Positions 1 to 10,558 of a DNA stretch of 64,000 bases are shown in pieces. Below the pieces are notes generated by a model. It was not told the DNA's origin, did not search any database, and saw nothing but the letters and a program-made list of their open reading frames with translations. The position numbers and the translations under genes were made by a program. The first letter of the stretch is position 1; each line of letters starts with the position of its first letter. Source of the stretch: Fragum whitleyi. Lineage: Eukaryota > Mollusca > Bivalvia > Cardiida > Cardiidae. The stretch covers positions 93,483,232-93,547,231 of the forward strand of contig OX411544.1 in assembly GCA_948146395.1 (NCBI GenBank), given 5' to 3'.

Positions 1-515
1 AAACAAGAAAATTGTCATTGAGGTCCCTTTTCCCGTGATATGGCATGAATCCTTCCCATTTTCAATAGGGTTCATCCTTGTGACTAGGCAAACATTCTGA
101 CCAAGTTTCATGAAGATTGGATCATATTTGTGGCCTCTAGAGTATAAATAAGAAAATTTTCATTAAGGCCCCTTTTCCCGTGAAGTTGCATGAATGCTTC
201 CAATTTTCAGAAGGGTTCATCTTTGTGACCTTGCCAACATTCTGACCAAGTTTCATGAAAATTGGGCCATATTTGTGGCCTCTAGAGTGTAAACAAGAAA
301 ATTGCCATTAAGGCCCCTTTTCCCATGATATGGCATGGATCCTTTCCAATTTCTATAGGGTTCATCCTTGTGACCTAGCCAACATTCTGACCAAGTTTCA
401 TGAAGATTGGATCATATTTGTGGCCTCTAGAGTGTAAACATTTGAATTCTTGACAGATGACGACATTCAATGATCACAAAAGCTCACCTTGAGCATGATG
501 TGCTCAGGTGAGCTA
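1..515 (-). mobile_element. Helentron-like element, AGCTCACCTGA family, cut by window edge
   Basis: Read on the minus strand it begins TAGCTCACCTGAGCAC-ATC-ATGCTCAAGGTGAGC. Then come three tandem units of about 145 bp (GTTTACACTCTAGAGGCCACAAATATG...). The same unit is in the plus-strand copy at 60996-61682. The 3' end is off the left edge. Confidence 0.7.
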
Positions 516-1087
516 ACAACAAGGTGTCTTCAGAAACAAATAGGTCCCAGTTAACTATATTTTCTAATAATCCGACCTTGGTTGATAATCTTGACCTTAC
601 CTTAAGCTGATTTATATCATTGAGACTAACCATCCAGGGATTGTGCTAGGTGCACAGAAATTTCTGTGCATCTTATAACAGAACAACTGGCCTGAAACGC
701 TATCTATATTGCGATTTTTAGGATTTGGAAAAAAAATAAAATAACTTTTTCATTTGTTTAAAAAGACAGTTTTGTGAACATTTGACATGTTTAAACATCC
801 TTGGGGGAATCTAATTTTACAAAAAATCCAACCCAAAGACATTGTTTTTATTTCAAAAATCATCAAAGGTATAGTTTGGCAGCAACATATCTAATTTTAG
901 CAAAGGTCACCTGACAAATTTTCCAGAAAAAAGTCAATATTTCAGTAACTGTACTTGAAAAAACAGCAACGCAGAAGGCATTAACATTTAATATGTTACA
1001 CCTTATTGTATTTCTTACATATATCTTCATACTAATCAAGACAAAACCTCAGGCGTCTTTTTGCTAAGCAAATAGTATTTTCAGGAT

Positions 1088-1350
1088 AACAAGATGTGTT
1101 TGTGAAACACGAATGCCACCGGAACAGCATTTTTTTTAAAAAATTTGACCTTGACAGATGACCTTGACCTTGTCACATGACCTTGACCTTGTCACATGAC
1201 CTTGACTTTGGTGTACAGCTTTGTATGTCAAATACTTTTGGAGAAAAGGCAAAGGTAAAGTTTTCGGACAGACCGACGGACAGACGGACGGACAGACAGA
1301 CGGACATGAGTAAAACAATATGCCCCTGATCTCTCGATACAGGGGCATAA
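1088..1350 (-). mobile_element. Helentron-like short element, GCCCC family
   Basis: Plus strand starts AACAAG, then a hairpin GTGTTTGTGAAACAC, then ATGCC. The other end is CAGGGGCATAA. Read on the minus strand this is a TIR at the 5' end with its partner set in from the 3' end by a hairpin, ending CTTGTT. Inside are repeated CCTTGACCTTGTCACATGA units and a GACGGACAGACGG tract. Confidence 0.6.
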
Positions 1351-1617
1351 AAATCAGATAATATTTCCGAAAAAATTGACAAATACTGAATTTGGTCTCT
1401 TAAAAAGGGGTGGGCCCCTTTGAAGGCGTCATGACATCAACTTCACATAATGAAATCCCATTTTATGACCGACATATGAGAGCAGGTATTCTAAAGTTCA
1501 GTTTTATGGCATTAGGCAAGATTTGCAGGCATTTTGAAATTCTGACCTAAAATGACCCACTATGTGTCATTCCCTCTAATTTGAAGCCTAGGGATAAGAA
1601 ACAAACAAGATTCTTAC

Positions 1618-1795
1618 TATCCAGCTGTCGTTTTCTCTCCTCCAGCTCTTTCTGCCAGGCCGATAAGTCACTTGCTGATGATTTACTGTCCACTGGACAT
1701 TGGAGTTGACCGGACATTTTACGTTCTAATTTCTTCTGATGGCTGACCACTACTGGAACCAGCAATAGGTCATCAATACTAGGACGGTATGACAC
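1618..1795 (-). CDS. NEK2: NEK2-like exon 6: end of kinase domain, start of coiled coil
   Basis: Encodes residues 301-359. It starts with YRPSIDDLL, the end of the kinase domain (RPS motif with the conserved Arg). A linker follows, and then the heptad-like AWQKELEERKRQLD that matches the start of the NEK2 coiled coil used for dimerisation. The acceptor is TTTTCAG|GTG and the donor GATA|GTAAGA. No further exon of this gene was recognised between 1 and 1617. Confidence 0.88.
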
Positions 1796-1998
1796 CTGAA
1801 AACATATTGGCAAAGCATGACTGGCCATGCAGTTTAACAGAGGTAGAAAAAAAACTTTACAAGTTAAATATATCACTGTTAGGCAACCAAAATGAATCCA
1901 CAACTTGAATGGAGCTGTGCATACATGTTAACCCATGGCAATAATGTTGATAAATCTACAACAAAAGCAATATTTTCTGAGTGGCTTTGCCATTCATG

Positions 1999-3544
1999 AA
2001 CTAGAAAGCCATGAATGGCTTGAGTCGCTCCACAGGCTTGAAATTCTGGTAAAAGCAAATAGTGTTTTGACTAGAATTTAAGATATTTGGGGTTCTACTG
2101 ATGTTGAAAATGATTTTCAAAGTTTCAACTATATAACAGATAGAGAAATGACCTCCGCTCTTAAAAGACAAATTTTTCATCATATTAAAATAATTTTTGG
2201 CTGCATGATAATGGGTCACCTAAAGATCATACCAAAAAAGTTTGATTGATATCCATCAGTTACATTCTGAGAAAATGATTCTCAGTTTCCACTATTTAAC
2301 ATATTGAGGAATGACCTCCACCCATAAAATGCATATTTTTCATCCAATCAAAATAATTTTTGGTACACTGATAAAGGGTCACTCAAGGATCATACCAGTG
2401 AAATTTGGTTGATATCCAAGAATTAGATTATGAGAAAATGATTTGCAAATTTTCCACTATATAATATATAGAGAAATGACCTCTGCCCATAAAATGCATA
2501 TTTTTCATCCGATCACAATGATTTTTGTAGACTGATAAAGGGTCACTCAATGATCATTCCAGTGAAATTTGGTTGATATCCATCAGTTAAATTCTCAGAA
2601 AATGATTTTCAAAGTTTCCACTATTTAACATATAGAGAAATGACCTCTGCCCATAAAATGCATATTTTTCATCCAATCACAATGATTTTTTGTAGACTGA
2701 TAAAGGGTCACTCAATGATCATTCCAGTGAAATTTGGTTGATATCCATCAGTTAAATTTTCAGAAAATGATTTTCAAAGTTTCCACTATTTAACATATAG
2801 AGAAATGACCTCTGCCCATAAAATGCATATTTTTCATCCAATCACAATGATTTTTTGTAGACTCATAAAAGGTCACTCAAGGATCATTCCATTGAAATTT
2901 GGTTGATATCCATCGGTTAAATTCTCAGAAAATGATTTTCAAAGTTTCCACTATATAACATATAGAGAAATGACCTCCGCCCATAAAATGCATATTTTCC
3001 ATCCGATCACAATGATTTTTTGTAGACTGATAAAGGATCACCCAAGGATCATTCCATTGAAATTTGGTTTATACCCATCACTTACATTCTGAGAAAATGA
3101 TTTTTAAAGTTTCAACTATTTAACATATAAAGAAATGACCTCCGCCCTTAAAATGCATATTTTCCATCCGATTACAATGATTTTTTGTAGACTGATAAAA
3201 GGTCACCCAAGGATCATTCATGTAAAATTTAATAGGTATCCATTGATTAGATTCTGAGAAAACTCACTTTTACCATATTTGGAAAAACTCACTTTTACCA
3301 TATTTAGAAATTAGCCACACCCATTAAATCCATGTTTTTCATTGGATCAAAATTTCTTGAACAACTTTGAAAGAGGGTCACCCAAGGATCATTCCTGTGA
3401 AGTTTGGTTGAAATCCATCCAGTAGTTTCTGAGGAGAAGATTTTTAAAGAAAAGTTTACGACCGGATGCACGCACGGACGGACGCACGACGGATACAACG
3501 CCATGACAATAGCCCCAGTGGCTTTCAGCCAGTGGAGATAAAAA
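1999..3544 (-). mobile_element. Helentron-like element with about 7 tandem 160 bp units
   Basis: Lies in NEK2 intron 5. Minus-strand 5' end is TATCTCCACTGGCTG. The 3' end is GCCTGTGGAGCG, a hairpin AGCCATTCATGGCT, then TTCTAGTT. The core is tandem units with the marker ATGACCTCYGCCCATAAAATGC, nearly regular from about 2100 to 3240. Plus-strand relatives are at 40314-41353 and 47327-48175. Confidence 0.7.
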
Positions 3545-3694
3545 TAAGTTTTTGTTATTCACTCATTGAAAGTTAAATCAACAAATCTGAATCAAACAAA
3601 TATTCTCTATATCATATCTTTGATTAATGATGGTGAAATTAGATACTAGCCCAGTTTAAAATTTCAATTTTTGAAGACAAAGCTTTCCCCTTAC

Positions 3695-3904
3695 CTCAAC
3701 ATGTAGCATTTTACCAATGGTATTATCGAGATCATCACTGTATCGCATTGGAATTCTACTGAATTCACCGAGTCGTATTTTCTTGTTGAGTTCTGTCTGA
3801 CTAGAGGCAACAAATGGTGGACGAAGGGCACATAATTCATACAAAACACAACCCAGAGACCATACATCACTCTTCTCATTATAGGCCATATTATTGACGA
3901 GTTC
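3695..3904 (-). CDS. NEK2: NEK2-like exon 5: kinase C-lobe
   Basis: Encodes residues 231-300, the helix-F region of the C-lobe: YNEKSDVWSLGCVLYELCAL with the invariant Asp of SDVWSLG, then the RIPMRYSDDL stretch. The acceptor is TATTTCAG|GAAC and the donor is GTTGAG|GTAAGG; 210 nt, phase 0 on both sides. It abuts exon 4 at the MSP/E boundary of the activation segment, so no exon is missing despite the 7 kb intron. Confidence 0.95.
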
Positions 3905-4169
3905 CTGAAATAACAGCCACACCTTTATAAGACAGTCTACAAAGGGATTTTTGGAAAGGGTCTGTTAAAGCTAAAATTCAATTTCCATGGTTTTAAGAGA
4001 TATCATCAGATATATAATGTCACTAGTTTTCCTCTTAAGTTTCAAGTTTTTTTTTAATTTCCCTTTTTAACCTAAGGAATAGTTCTAGACTTATGTCCCT
4101 ATAAAATTCTTTCTTTACACCAGTAATCACATTATCCTTCATTGTCATGTGCCCTAATAGGTTAACAGT

Positions 4170-4716
4170 TGTTACGTGCCAATGTAACACGAACAAAGAA
4201 GCCAGCAACAAACTTTACAATTAACAATATTTATTGACAATAATACCAGAATTATTGACAATATGAAATTAATACAAAAACAATTTACAATACCTTGAAT
4301 GTTTAATCCTAAAGTTTTAATTTTAGATCCAATTTAATTAAGTTCCTGGTCCACAAATAATAAGTCCAATAATATCCGAATTTAAAATTAAACACGCTTT
4401 TAAACACACTTTAGATAACAAGAAATCCCCTTTTAGTTTAACACAGTACTACTAAATGAAACCATAAGTCTAAATCAAGTGAACCAAGAATGCTGTAGGA
4501 ACCCCTTTATATAATACTATAGAACAATCTGGAATAGTATAGAACATAAGAATACTCTAGAGTCTGAATCACCTTCCAAAAGGCCTTTCTAGAAAGATCT
4601 AAAATCTTCTACATCTATTACCTTAAAGTGTCAAGAGATATTGGAAAATCCCCAGACTAATTCTAAAAATAGACATGGTAAATACCATTAGGTTTATTTA
4701 TAGATTATACATAACA
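4170..4716 (-). repeat. 3' LTR of Gmr1-like element
   Basis: 547 bp copy of the LTR at 10011-10558. A minus-strand AATAAA at 4230-4235, followed by GT-rich sequence, is a plausible polyadenylation signal. It lies in sense orientation within a NEK2 intron. Confidence 0.95.
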
Positions 4717-4727
4717 CTTTCCCCCTT
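4717..4727 (-). other. Polypurine tract of Gmr1-like element
   Basis: Minus-strand AAGGGGGAAAG directly abuts the TG of the 3' LTR, the expected site for plus-strand priming. Confidence 0.85.
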
Positions 4728-4992
4728 GAAAGAAAAAAAAGAAAGGTTTATGTAATAAATCTTTCTTTTTGAATTATCATTAGCATTTACAATGATAATA
4801 TACATCACATAATTGTTAATATCATGATTCGTTGCAACATTTCAGCACATCTAGCATGAAAATACAAACAATTTTCATCAAAAGAATTGAAAAAGAGTTA
4901 TATATGCAAACATACATACATATATACAAAAAATATAGTAAAATGTAACTGTTAAATTCAATGTTTTATTAAAGATAAGACAATTCAAAATT

Positions 4993-7900
4993 TTAGACTC
5001 TTGACAGAGCATCTGGTATAATGTTGTCTTTTCCTTTAATGTGTCTTACATCAAGATCAAATTCTTGAAGTGACAAACTCCACCTCAATAATCTTTGATT
5101 CTTACTCTTAAGTTTGTGGAGAAAACTTAAGGGATTGTGATCACTGAATACAACTATAGGAGAAGTTGCAGATGTTAAATAAACTTCAAAATGTTGGATT
5201 GCTAAAATCAAAGCAAGACATTCTTTTTCAATGGTGGAGTAGTTTTTCTGATGTTTGTTTAATTTTTTAGAAAAATAACAAACTGGATGATCAATACCGT
5301 CATCGTCTTCTTGCAAAAGAACAGCACCAATACCCACATCACTTGCATCAACAGCTAATTTGAAACATTTGTCAAAATTAGGTGCTAAAAGAACTGGTGT
5401 GCTCTTTAGTATGGCTTTCAAGCGATCAAAGGCAACTTGACAGTTATCATTCCATTTGAACTTAACGTTTTTCTTTAATAAGTTTGTTAAAGGTTCAGCT
5501 ATTATAGAAAAATTCTTACAAAACTTTCTATAGTAGCCAGCCATACCAAGAAATCGCATCAGTTGCTTTTTAGTAGCAGGCACAGGAAACTCAGAGATAG
5601 CATTGACCTTAGATTCTAAAGGTTTAACTTGACCCTGTCCCACAAGATGTCCTAAGAAAGTAACAGTAGCATGACAAAATTCTGTTTTTCCAAGATTAAT
5701 AGTCAATTTTGCATCACTGAGACGGTCGAAGAATTGTTTGATTCTTTGAAGGTGGTCACTCCATGTATCTGTATAGATGATGACATCATCAATGTATGCG
5801 TCACAGCCATCTAAGCCAGCTATAACCATATTTACAAGCCGCTGAAACGTCGCAGGAGAATTTTTCATCCCAAACGGCATAACTTTGTACTGGTACAGAC
5901 CAGTTGGAGTAGCAAATGCTGATACTTCTTTAGCCCTATCAGTGAGCGGAACTTGCCAGAATCCTTTGAGAAGGTCAAATTTGGTGACATATTTAGAATT
6001 TCCGACTTTGTCAATACAGTCATCAATTCTTGGTATTGGAAAAGAGTCAATTTTTGTCACAGAGTTCACTTTTCGATAGTCAGTACACATTCTGTATGTT
6101 CCATTTGGCTTTGGAACTAATATACATGGTGAACTGTAATTACTTTGGCTGGGTTCAATAAAATCATTCTCCAATAAGTAATTCACTTCATCTTGAAGGG
6201 CTTTTTGTTTCACTGGATTCATTCTATAAGGATGTTGTTTTATTGGTTGAGAATCTTCCACAATGACATCATGATATATTTTATCAGTTCTTGTTGGGAT
6301 GTCAGGAAACAAGTGTTCATATTCATTAATCAACTGTTTCAGCTCTTCTCGTTGAGATGGCTCCAAATGTGAAAGTTTGTCGTCAAGATTCTTTAGTATT
6401 TCAGAGTTCTCAAGTTTAGGTGGACCAGGAACGGATTTTTCACTAAAGTCTGAATTAACTTCTGATTCAATCATATTTGATTGTTGTGGGACAGTGTTTA
6501 CAACTGTAACTGGTTTTGAAATAGAGCTATCTCTGTCAAAATACTTTTTTAACATGTTTACATGACACATTTGTTTATTTTTACGCCTTCCGGGAGTATT
6601 GATGATATAATTCAAATCACTTGTTTTCTTATCAATAGTATACGGGCCATAATATCTTGCCTGTAAGGGTCGGCCAGGTATTGGCAAAAGAGCAAGGACT
6701 TTATCACCTGGTTCGAATTTCCTATCAACACTATGCTTGTCATATCTTGCCTTCATTTTGCTCTGAGATGATTTAAGATTTGACCTTGCAACCTCACATG
6801 CCCTAGACAGTTTATTTCTGAAGTCAGAAACATACTGTAACAAGTTCAAGGGTGTTTCATCATCAGCAAGAAATTTCTCTTTTAAGAGTGTTAATGGCCC
6901 ACGAACAGAATGACCAAAAACTAACTCAAAGGGGCTAAAGCCAAGAGATTCTTGAACAGATTCTCTGACTGCAAATAATAGCAAATGAATACCTTCATCC
7001 CAATTTTTATCAGTATCAAAACAATATGACCTTATCATATTCTTTAGGGTCTGATGAAATCTTTCTAAAGCACCTTGACTTTCAGGGTGATAAGCAGATG
7101 ACCGATATTGCTTGATACCTAATTCATGCATAACCTGTTGGAATATGCCTGACATGAAGTTTGATCCTTGATCAGACTGAACTAATTTAGGAAGGCCAAC
7201 AAAAGTAAAGAATTTGACAAGAGCCTTAATAATTGACTTTGCCTTCATGTTTCTTAAAGGAATTGCTTCTGGGAAGCGAGTAGAAGCACACATAATTGTC
7301 AACAAATATTCAGAACCTGACTTAGTTTTCGGTAAAGGACCAACGCAGTCTATTATTATTCGACTGAAAGGTTCATCAAAAGCTGGAATGGGTTGTAACC
7401 TTGCTTTTGGAATAACTTGGTTAGGTTTCCCTACCATTTGACAAGTGTGGCAGCTTTTACAATATTCGGAAACGTCCGATTTTAGTCCAGGCCAAAAGAA
7501 ATGAGTCATAATCTTGTGATAAGTCTTGTTTACACCTAAATGACCAGACATTGGACTTTCATGGGCTATACTAAGTATTTCACGGCGATATGACTTTGGA
7601 ACAACAATTTGGTGATAAACAGCCCAATCATCATCAGCTGGGACATCAAATGGTCGCCATTTTCTCATCAGAATACCATTCTTTTTATAGTAACAAACAG
7701 GATTCTGAGACATTTCTTTTTCGGGTAATGCCCTGTCAATTAACTTTGAAATCTCAGGATCATTTTGCTGTTCCTGGATTAACTTCGACTTCGAATGCGT
7801 TTCATGACCTTGGTCATTTGACCTTGGAGATGACTGACAAAATTTTGACGAGTCTGTCTGAGTATCAGGCAGACTAAGATTAAAAGACTTTTTAATCTCG

Positions 7901-9810
7901 TCATTGAAATATTGACCAACAAAAGTATCAGTTAAGTCAATATCATTTGAAATTTTCAAGGAAGCTTTTTTAGCCATACCCCGAGTTACTGCACATGAAG
8001 GGTACAAATCAGGTATTTCCTGCAAAATAGGATCATCTGTTTGACCTACATTAGGTGTGTCAGTTACAAGAGGATTAACAACAACCTTATCTCCAGCTAA
8101 GTCATTGCCTAGCAATAAATGTACACCTTTAAATGGTAAAGAATGTTTAACACCAACAACCACAGAACCAGTAACCAAATCTGAGGACAAATTAACCTTA
8201 TGAAGAGGAACATTAATAACACCACACTCTACACCCTGAATAAGGACACTAGTACCAGACGAAGTCTTCTCAGAAAAAGGCAGAACATCTGCTAAAATAA
8301 GAGATTGAGAAGCCCCTGTGTCTCTTAAAATTTTAATAGGGGTAGGTGGGCACATTTCACCTGAAAGTGATACAAAACCATCCAACATGAACGGTTCAAA
8401 AATCTCCATACAGGAATCAGAATTTGGTTCTGCCTTAACAATTGAATTTAACTCAAAAGAAGGCTGTGATTTAGGCTGAAGGCTGGTGAGCCCTGTAGGT
8501 TTGGCTACACTCAGTTCCTTCTTCCTTTTTAATCTAAAACATTCTGAAATAAGGTGACCTGGTTTTTTACAAAAAGTACAATGTACTCGAGATAAGGGAT
8601 TTTGAACATTGGTTTCACCAGTAGACTTTGGTTTAGGTGAATTCGATTGACTAGACATGCTAGATGAATCACCAGACATAGATTTATTTTGGGGATGTGA
8701 GGAAGCAGGTTTTGCTTTATTAACGAAAGAATTTTTGTGTGTAAGGTAGTAATCATCAGCTAAACGAGCTGCTTCATGTATAGTTTCAACAGTTTTTTCA
8801 TCTAAATGTGACTTAATGTCAGATTGAATGCAATTTTTTAATTGTTCAATTAATATTAGTTGTCTAAGATTATCATAATTTTGGTCTATTTTCTTAGAAA
8901 AGCACCACCTGTCAAATAATTTTTCTTCGTTTCTTGCAAATTCAACGTGAGTCTGGCCAGATTCTTTTCTACAACTTCTAAATTGTTGTCTGTATGCTTC
9001 TGGAATCAGCTCATAACCTTTGAGAATGAGTTCTTTTACAGTATCATAATCATTGCTTTGTTCTGTTCTAAGTTGCGAATAAATATTGCGAGCTTTTCCT
9101 ACTAAGACACTTTGAAGAAGTAAGGTCCAGTGCTCCTTTGGCCATTTCAAGTTATTTGCAACTTTTTCAAAATGTTCGAAATATGTATCAACTTCATTTT
9201 CTTGAAATTGAGGAACAAGCCTAAAATGTTTTGTTACATCAAAATGGTCATTATACATATCTCTGGGCTGATTTGCTCTATCTTGTATTTCTAATTCTTT
9301 TAATCGTAATTGAAATGCTCTTTCTTCTCTTTCCCTCTCTCTTTCTATTTCTCTCTCTTCTCTTTCTCGCTCTTCCTTTTCCCTTTCTCTCTCTCTTTCC
9401 CTTTCTTCCTTTTCCCTTTGAAATTGCCTTTCTCTTTCTTTTTCTTCAATTTCTCTTTGTGCTCTTTCTCTTTCAATTTCAATTTCTAATTGCTTTTCTT
9501 GAAATTTCCGCTCTTCTCTCTCTCTTTCTATTTCCAATTCCTTCTCCCTTTGTTGAAGTTTTAACAGTTCAAGATCTCTTGAGCTTGAAACTGATGGAAC
9601 ATCAACAATGAGAGACAGAGCCTTTTCATCAAAAATGTCCTCATCAACAAAATATTGAACCAAAATATTCTTAATTTCATGCTTTCGCAATGAGGACTTG
9701 ACTTCTTTTAATTCATAATGCTTGGCAAGATTGAGCAAATCAGGCTTTTTACCCAAATTCAATAGCTCCACGGAAGGTTCGTGCGTAAATTTTTCTAAGT
9801 CAAAAGACAT
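4993..9810 (-). CDS. Gag-Pol polyprotein, order Gag-PR-IN-RT-RNase H
   Basis: 1605 codons, no stops. Residues 1-70 are a helical N-terminal domain and 78-185 an Arg/Glu coiled coil. Residues 200-355 are capsid-like, with 270-355 resembling the SCAN domain. The nucleocapsid knuckle CTFCKKPGHLISEC is at 411-424 and the protease DTGAS at Asp497. The integrase zinc finger uses His750, His757, Cys787 and Cys790; the catalytic triad is Asp821, Asp880 and Glu916 (D,35E); a GPY/F-like module lies near 1055. RT follows with Asp1279 and YIDD at 1339-1342. RNase H has Asp1488, Glu1528 and Asp1557. Integrase upstream of RT is the reverse of normal Ty3/gypsy order and matches Gmr1-like elements. Every catalytic residue is present, so it is probably functional. 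It makes Gag and Pol as one protein with no frameshift. Confidence 0.95.
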   Translation of the reverse strand: MSFDLEKFTHEPSVELLNLGKKPDLLNLAKHYELKEVKSSLRKHEIKNILVQYFVDEDIFDEKALSLIVDVPSVSSSRDLELLKLQQREKELEIEREREERKFQEKQLEIEIERERAQREIEEKERERQFQREKEEREREREREKEEREREEREIEREREREERAFQLRLKELEIQDRANQPRDMYNDHFDVTKHFRLVPQFQENEVDTYFEHFEKVANNLKWPKEHWTLLLQSVLVGKARNIYSQLRTEQSNDYDTVKELILKGYELIPEAYRQQFRSCRKESGQTHVEFARNEEKLFDRWCFSKKIDQNYDNLRQLILIEQLKNCIQSDIKSHLDEKTVETIHEAARLADDYYLTHKNSFVNKAKPASSHPQNKSMSGDSSSMSSQSNSPKPKSTGETNVQNPLSRVHCTFCKKPGHLISECFRLKRKKELSVAKPTGLTSLQPKSQPSFELNSIVKAEPNSDSCMEIFEPFMLDGFVSLSGEMCPPTPIKILRDTGASQSLILADVLPFSEKTSSGTSVLIQGVECGVINVPLHKVNLSSDLVTGSVVVGVKHSLPFKGVHLLLGNDLAGDKVVVNPLVTDTPNVGQTDDPILQEIPDLYPSCAVTRGMAKKASLKISNDIDLTDTFVGQYFNDEIKKSFNLSLPDTQTDSSKFCQSSPRSNDQGHETHSKSKLIQEQQNDPEISKLIDRALPEKEMSQNPVCYYKKNGILMRKWRPFDVPADDDWAVYHQIVVPKSYRREILSIAHESPMSGHLGVNKTYHKIMTHFFWPGLKSDVSEYCKSCHTCQMVGKPNQVIPKARLQPIPAFDEPFSRIIIDCVGPLPKTKSGSEYLLTIMCASTRFPEAIPLRNMKAKSIIKALVKFFTFVGLPKLVQSDQGSNFMSGIFQQVMHELGIKQYRSSAYHPESQGALERFHQTLKNMIRSYCFDTDKNWDEGIHLLLFAVRESVQESLGFSPFELVFGHSVRGPLTLLKEKFLADDETPLNLLQYVSDFRNKLSRACEVARSNLKSSQSKMKARYDKHSVDRKFEPGDKVLALLPIPGRPLQARYYGPYTIDKKTSDLNYIINTPGRRKNKQMCHVNMLKKYFDRDSSISKPVTVVNTVPQQSNMIESEVNSDFSEKSVPGPPKLENSEILKNLDDKLSHLEPSQREELKQLINEYEHLFPDIPTRTDKIYHDVIVEDSQPIKQHPYRMNPVKQKALQDEVNYLLENDFIEPSQSNYSSPCILVPKPNGTYRMCTDYRKVNSVTKIDSFPIPRIDDCIDKVGNSKYVTKFDLLKGFWQVPLTDRAKEVSAFATPTGLYQYKVMPFGMKNSPATFQRLVNMVIAGLDGCDAYIDDVIIYTDTWSDHLQRIKQFFDRLSDAKLTINLGKTEFCHATVTFLGHLVGQGQVKPLESKVNAISEFPVPATKKQLMRFLGMAGYYRKFCKNFSIIAEPLTNLLKKNVKFKWNDNCQVAFDRLKAILKSTPVLLAPNFDKCFKLAVDASDVGIGAVLLQEDDDGIDHPVCYFSKKLNKHQKNYSTIEKECLALILAIQHFEVYLTSATSPIVVFSDHNPLSFLHKLKSKNQRLLRWSLSLQEFDLDVRHIKGKDNIIPDALSRV

Positions 9811-9990
9811 GGTAGCTTGTTGCTGTATTCAAACAAGAATGTAAGATTTCGATAAATAATAGTGAAATTACACTCTAGATTTATCAAAATTGAAATATGA
9901 AATTTATTTCTTAAATAATTTTGAACACTAGATTTAAATACAGAATTTGTTTGATTTGTTTTGTTTTGTTTGTTTGTCTGATGTTCGTAT

Positions 9991-10007
9991 CTCGAGACGA
10001 GCCCCCA
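9991..10007 (-). other. Primer-binding site, tRNA-Pro type
   Basis: On the minus strand, three bases after the 5' LTR, the sequence reads TGGGGGCTCGTC and continues TCGAG. The first 12 bases match the tRNA-Pro primer site known from murine-type retroviruses. The TCGAG that follows departs from tRNA-Pro, so the match is partial. Confidence 0.75.
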
Positions 10008-10010
10008 AAT

Positions 10011-10558
10011 TGTTATGTGCCAATGTAACACGAACAAAGAAGCCAGCAACAAACTTTACAATTAACAATATTTATTGACAATAATACCAGAATTATTGAC
10101 AATATGAAATTAATACAAAAACAATTTACAATACCTTGAATGTTTAATCCTAAAGTTTTAATTTTAGATCCAATTTAATTAAGTTCCTGGTCCACAAATA
10201 ATAAGTCCAATAATATCCGAATTTAAAATTAAACACGCTTTTAAACACACTTTAGATAACAAGAAATCCCCTTTTAGTTTAACACAGTACTACTAAATGA
10301 AACCATAAGTCTAAATCAAGTGAACCAAGAATGCTGTAGGAACCCCTTTATATAAATACTATAGAACAATCTGGAATAGTATAGAACATAAGAATACTCT
10401 AGAGTCTGAATCACCTTCCAAAAGGCCTTTCTAGAAAGATCTAAAATCTTCTACATCTATTACCTTAAAGTGTCAAGAGATATTGGAAAATCCCCAGACT
10501 AATTCTAAAAATAGACATGGTAAATACCATTAGGTTTATTTATAGATTATACATAACA
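10011..10558 (-). repeat. 5' LTR of Gmr1-like element
   Basis: 548 bp, read on the minus strand as TGTTATGT...ACATAACA, an 8 bp perfect terminal inverted repeat. A TATATAAA box lies at 10347-10354 (minus strand), so the promoter is in the LTR. Its mate at 4170-4716 is almost identical. Confidence 0.95.

Larger units (their letters stand above)
4170..10558 (-). mobile_element. Gmr1-like Ty3/gypsy-class LTR retrotransposon, nearly intact
   Basis: A 6.39 kb element with direct LTRs at both ends. A tRNA-Pro-like primer site lies next to the 5' LTR and a polypurine tract next to the 3' LTR, with one 1605-codon gag-pol ORF between them. It is flanked by CAGT (4166-4169 and 10559-10562), a 4 bp target duplication; ACAGT is possible if an LTR base is shared. 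The two LTRs differ at only two places I can see (a C/T near 4174/10015 and one A indel in the TATA region). The insertion is therefore recent and possibly still active. It sits in NEK2 intron 4 in the sense orientation. No env ORF follows pol. Confidence 0.95.

Noticed and set aside
1136..1382. Two overlapping minus-strand ORFs with repeated PSVCPSV-type residues
   Set aside because: They translate a GACGGACAGACGG microsatellite and CCTTGACCTTGTCACATGA repeats inside a short mobile element.
3695..3904. Kinase fragments as a processed or decayed kinase pseudogene
   Set aside because: All six pieces are collinear, keep phase, lack stops and have consensus splice sites, so they are exons of one gene split by transposon-filled introns.
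9231..9611. Plus-strand 126-codon Leu/Phe-rich open frame that looks like a membrane protein
   Set aside because: It is the exact antisense of the Arg/Glu coiled coil in the gag-pol ORF, whose purine-rich codons give CTT/TTT codons on the other strand.
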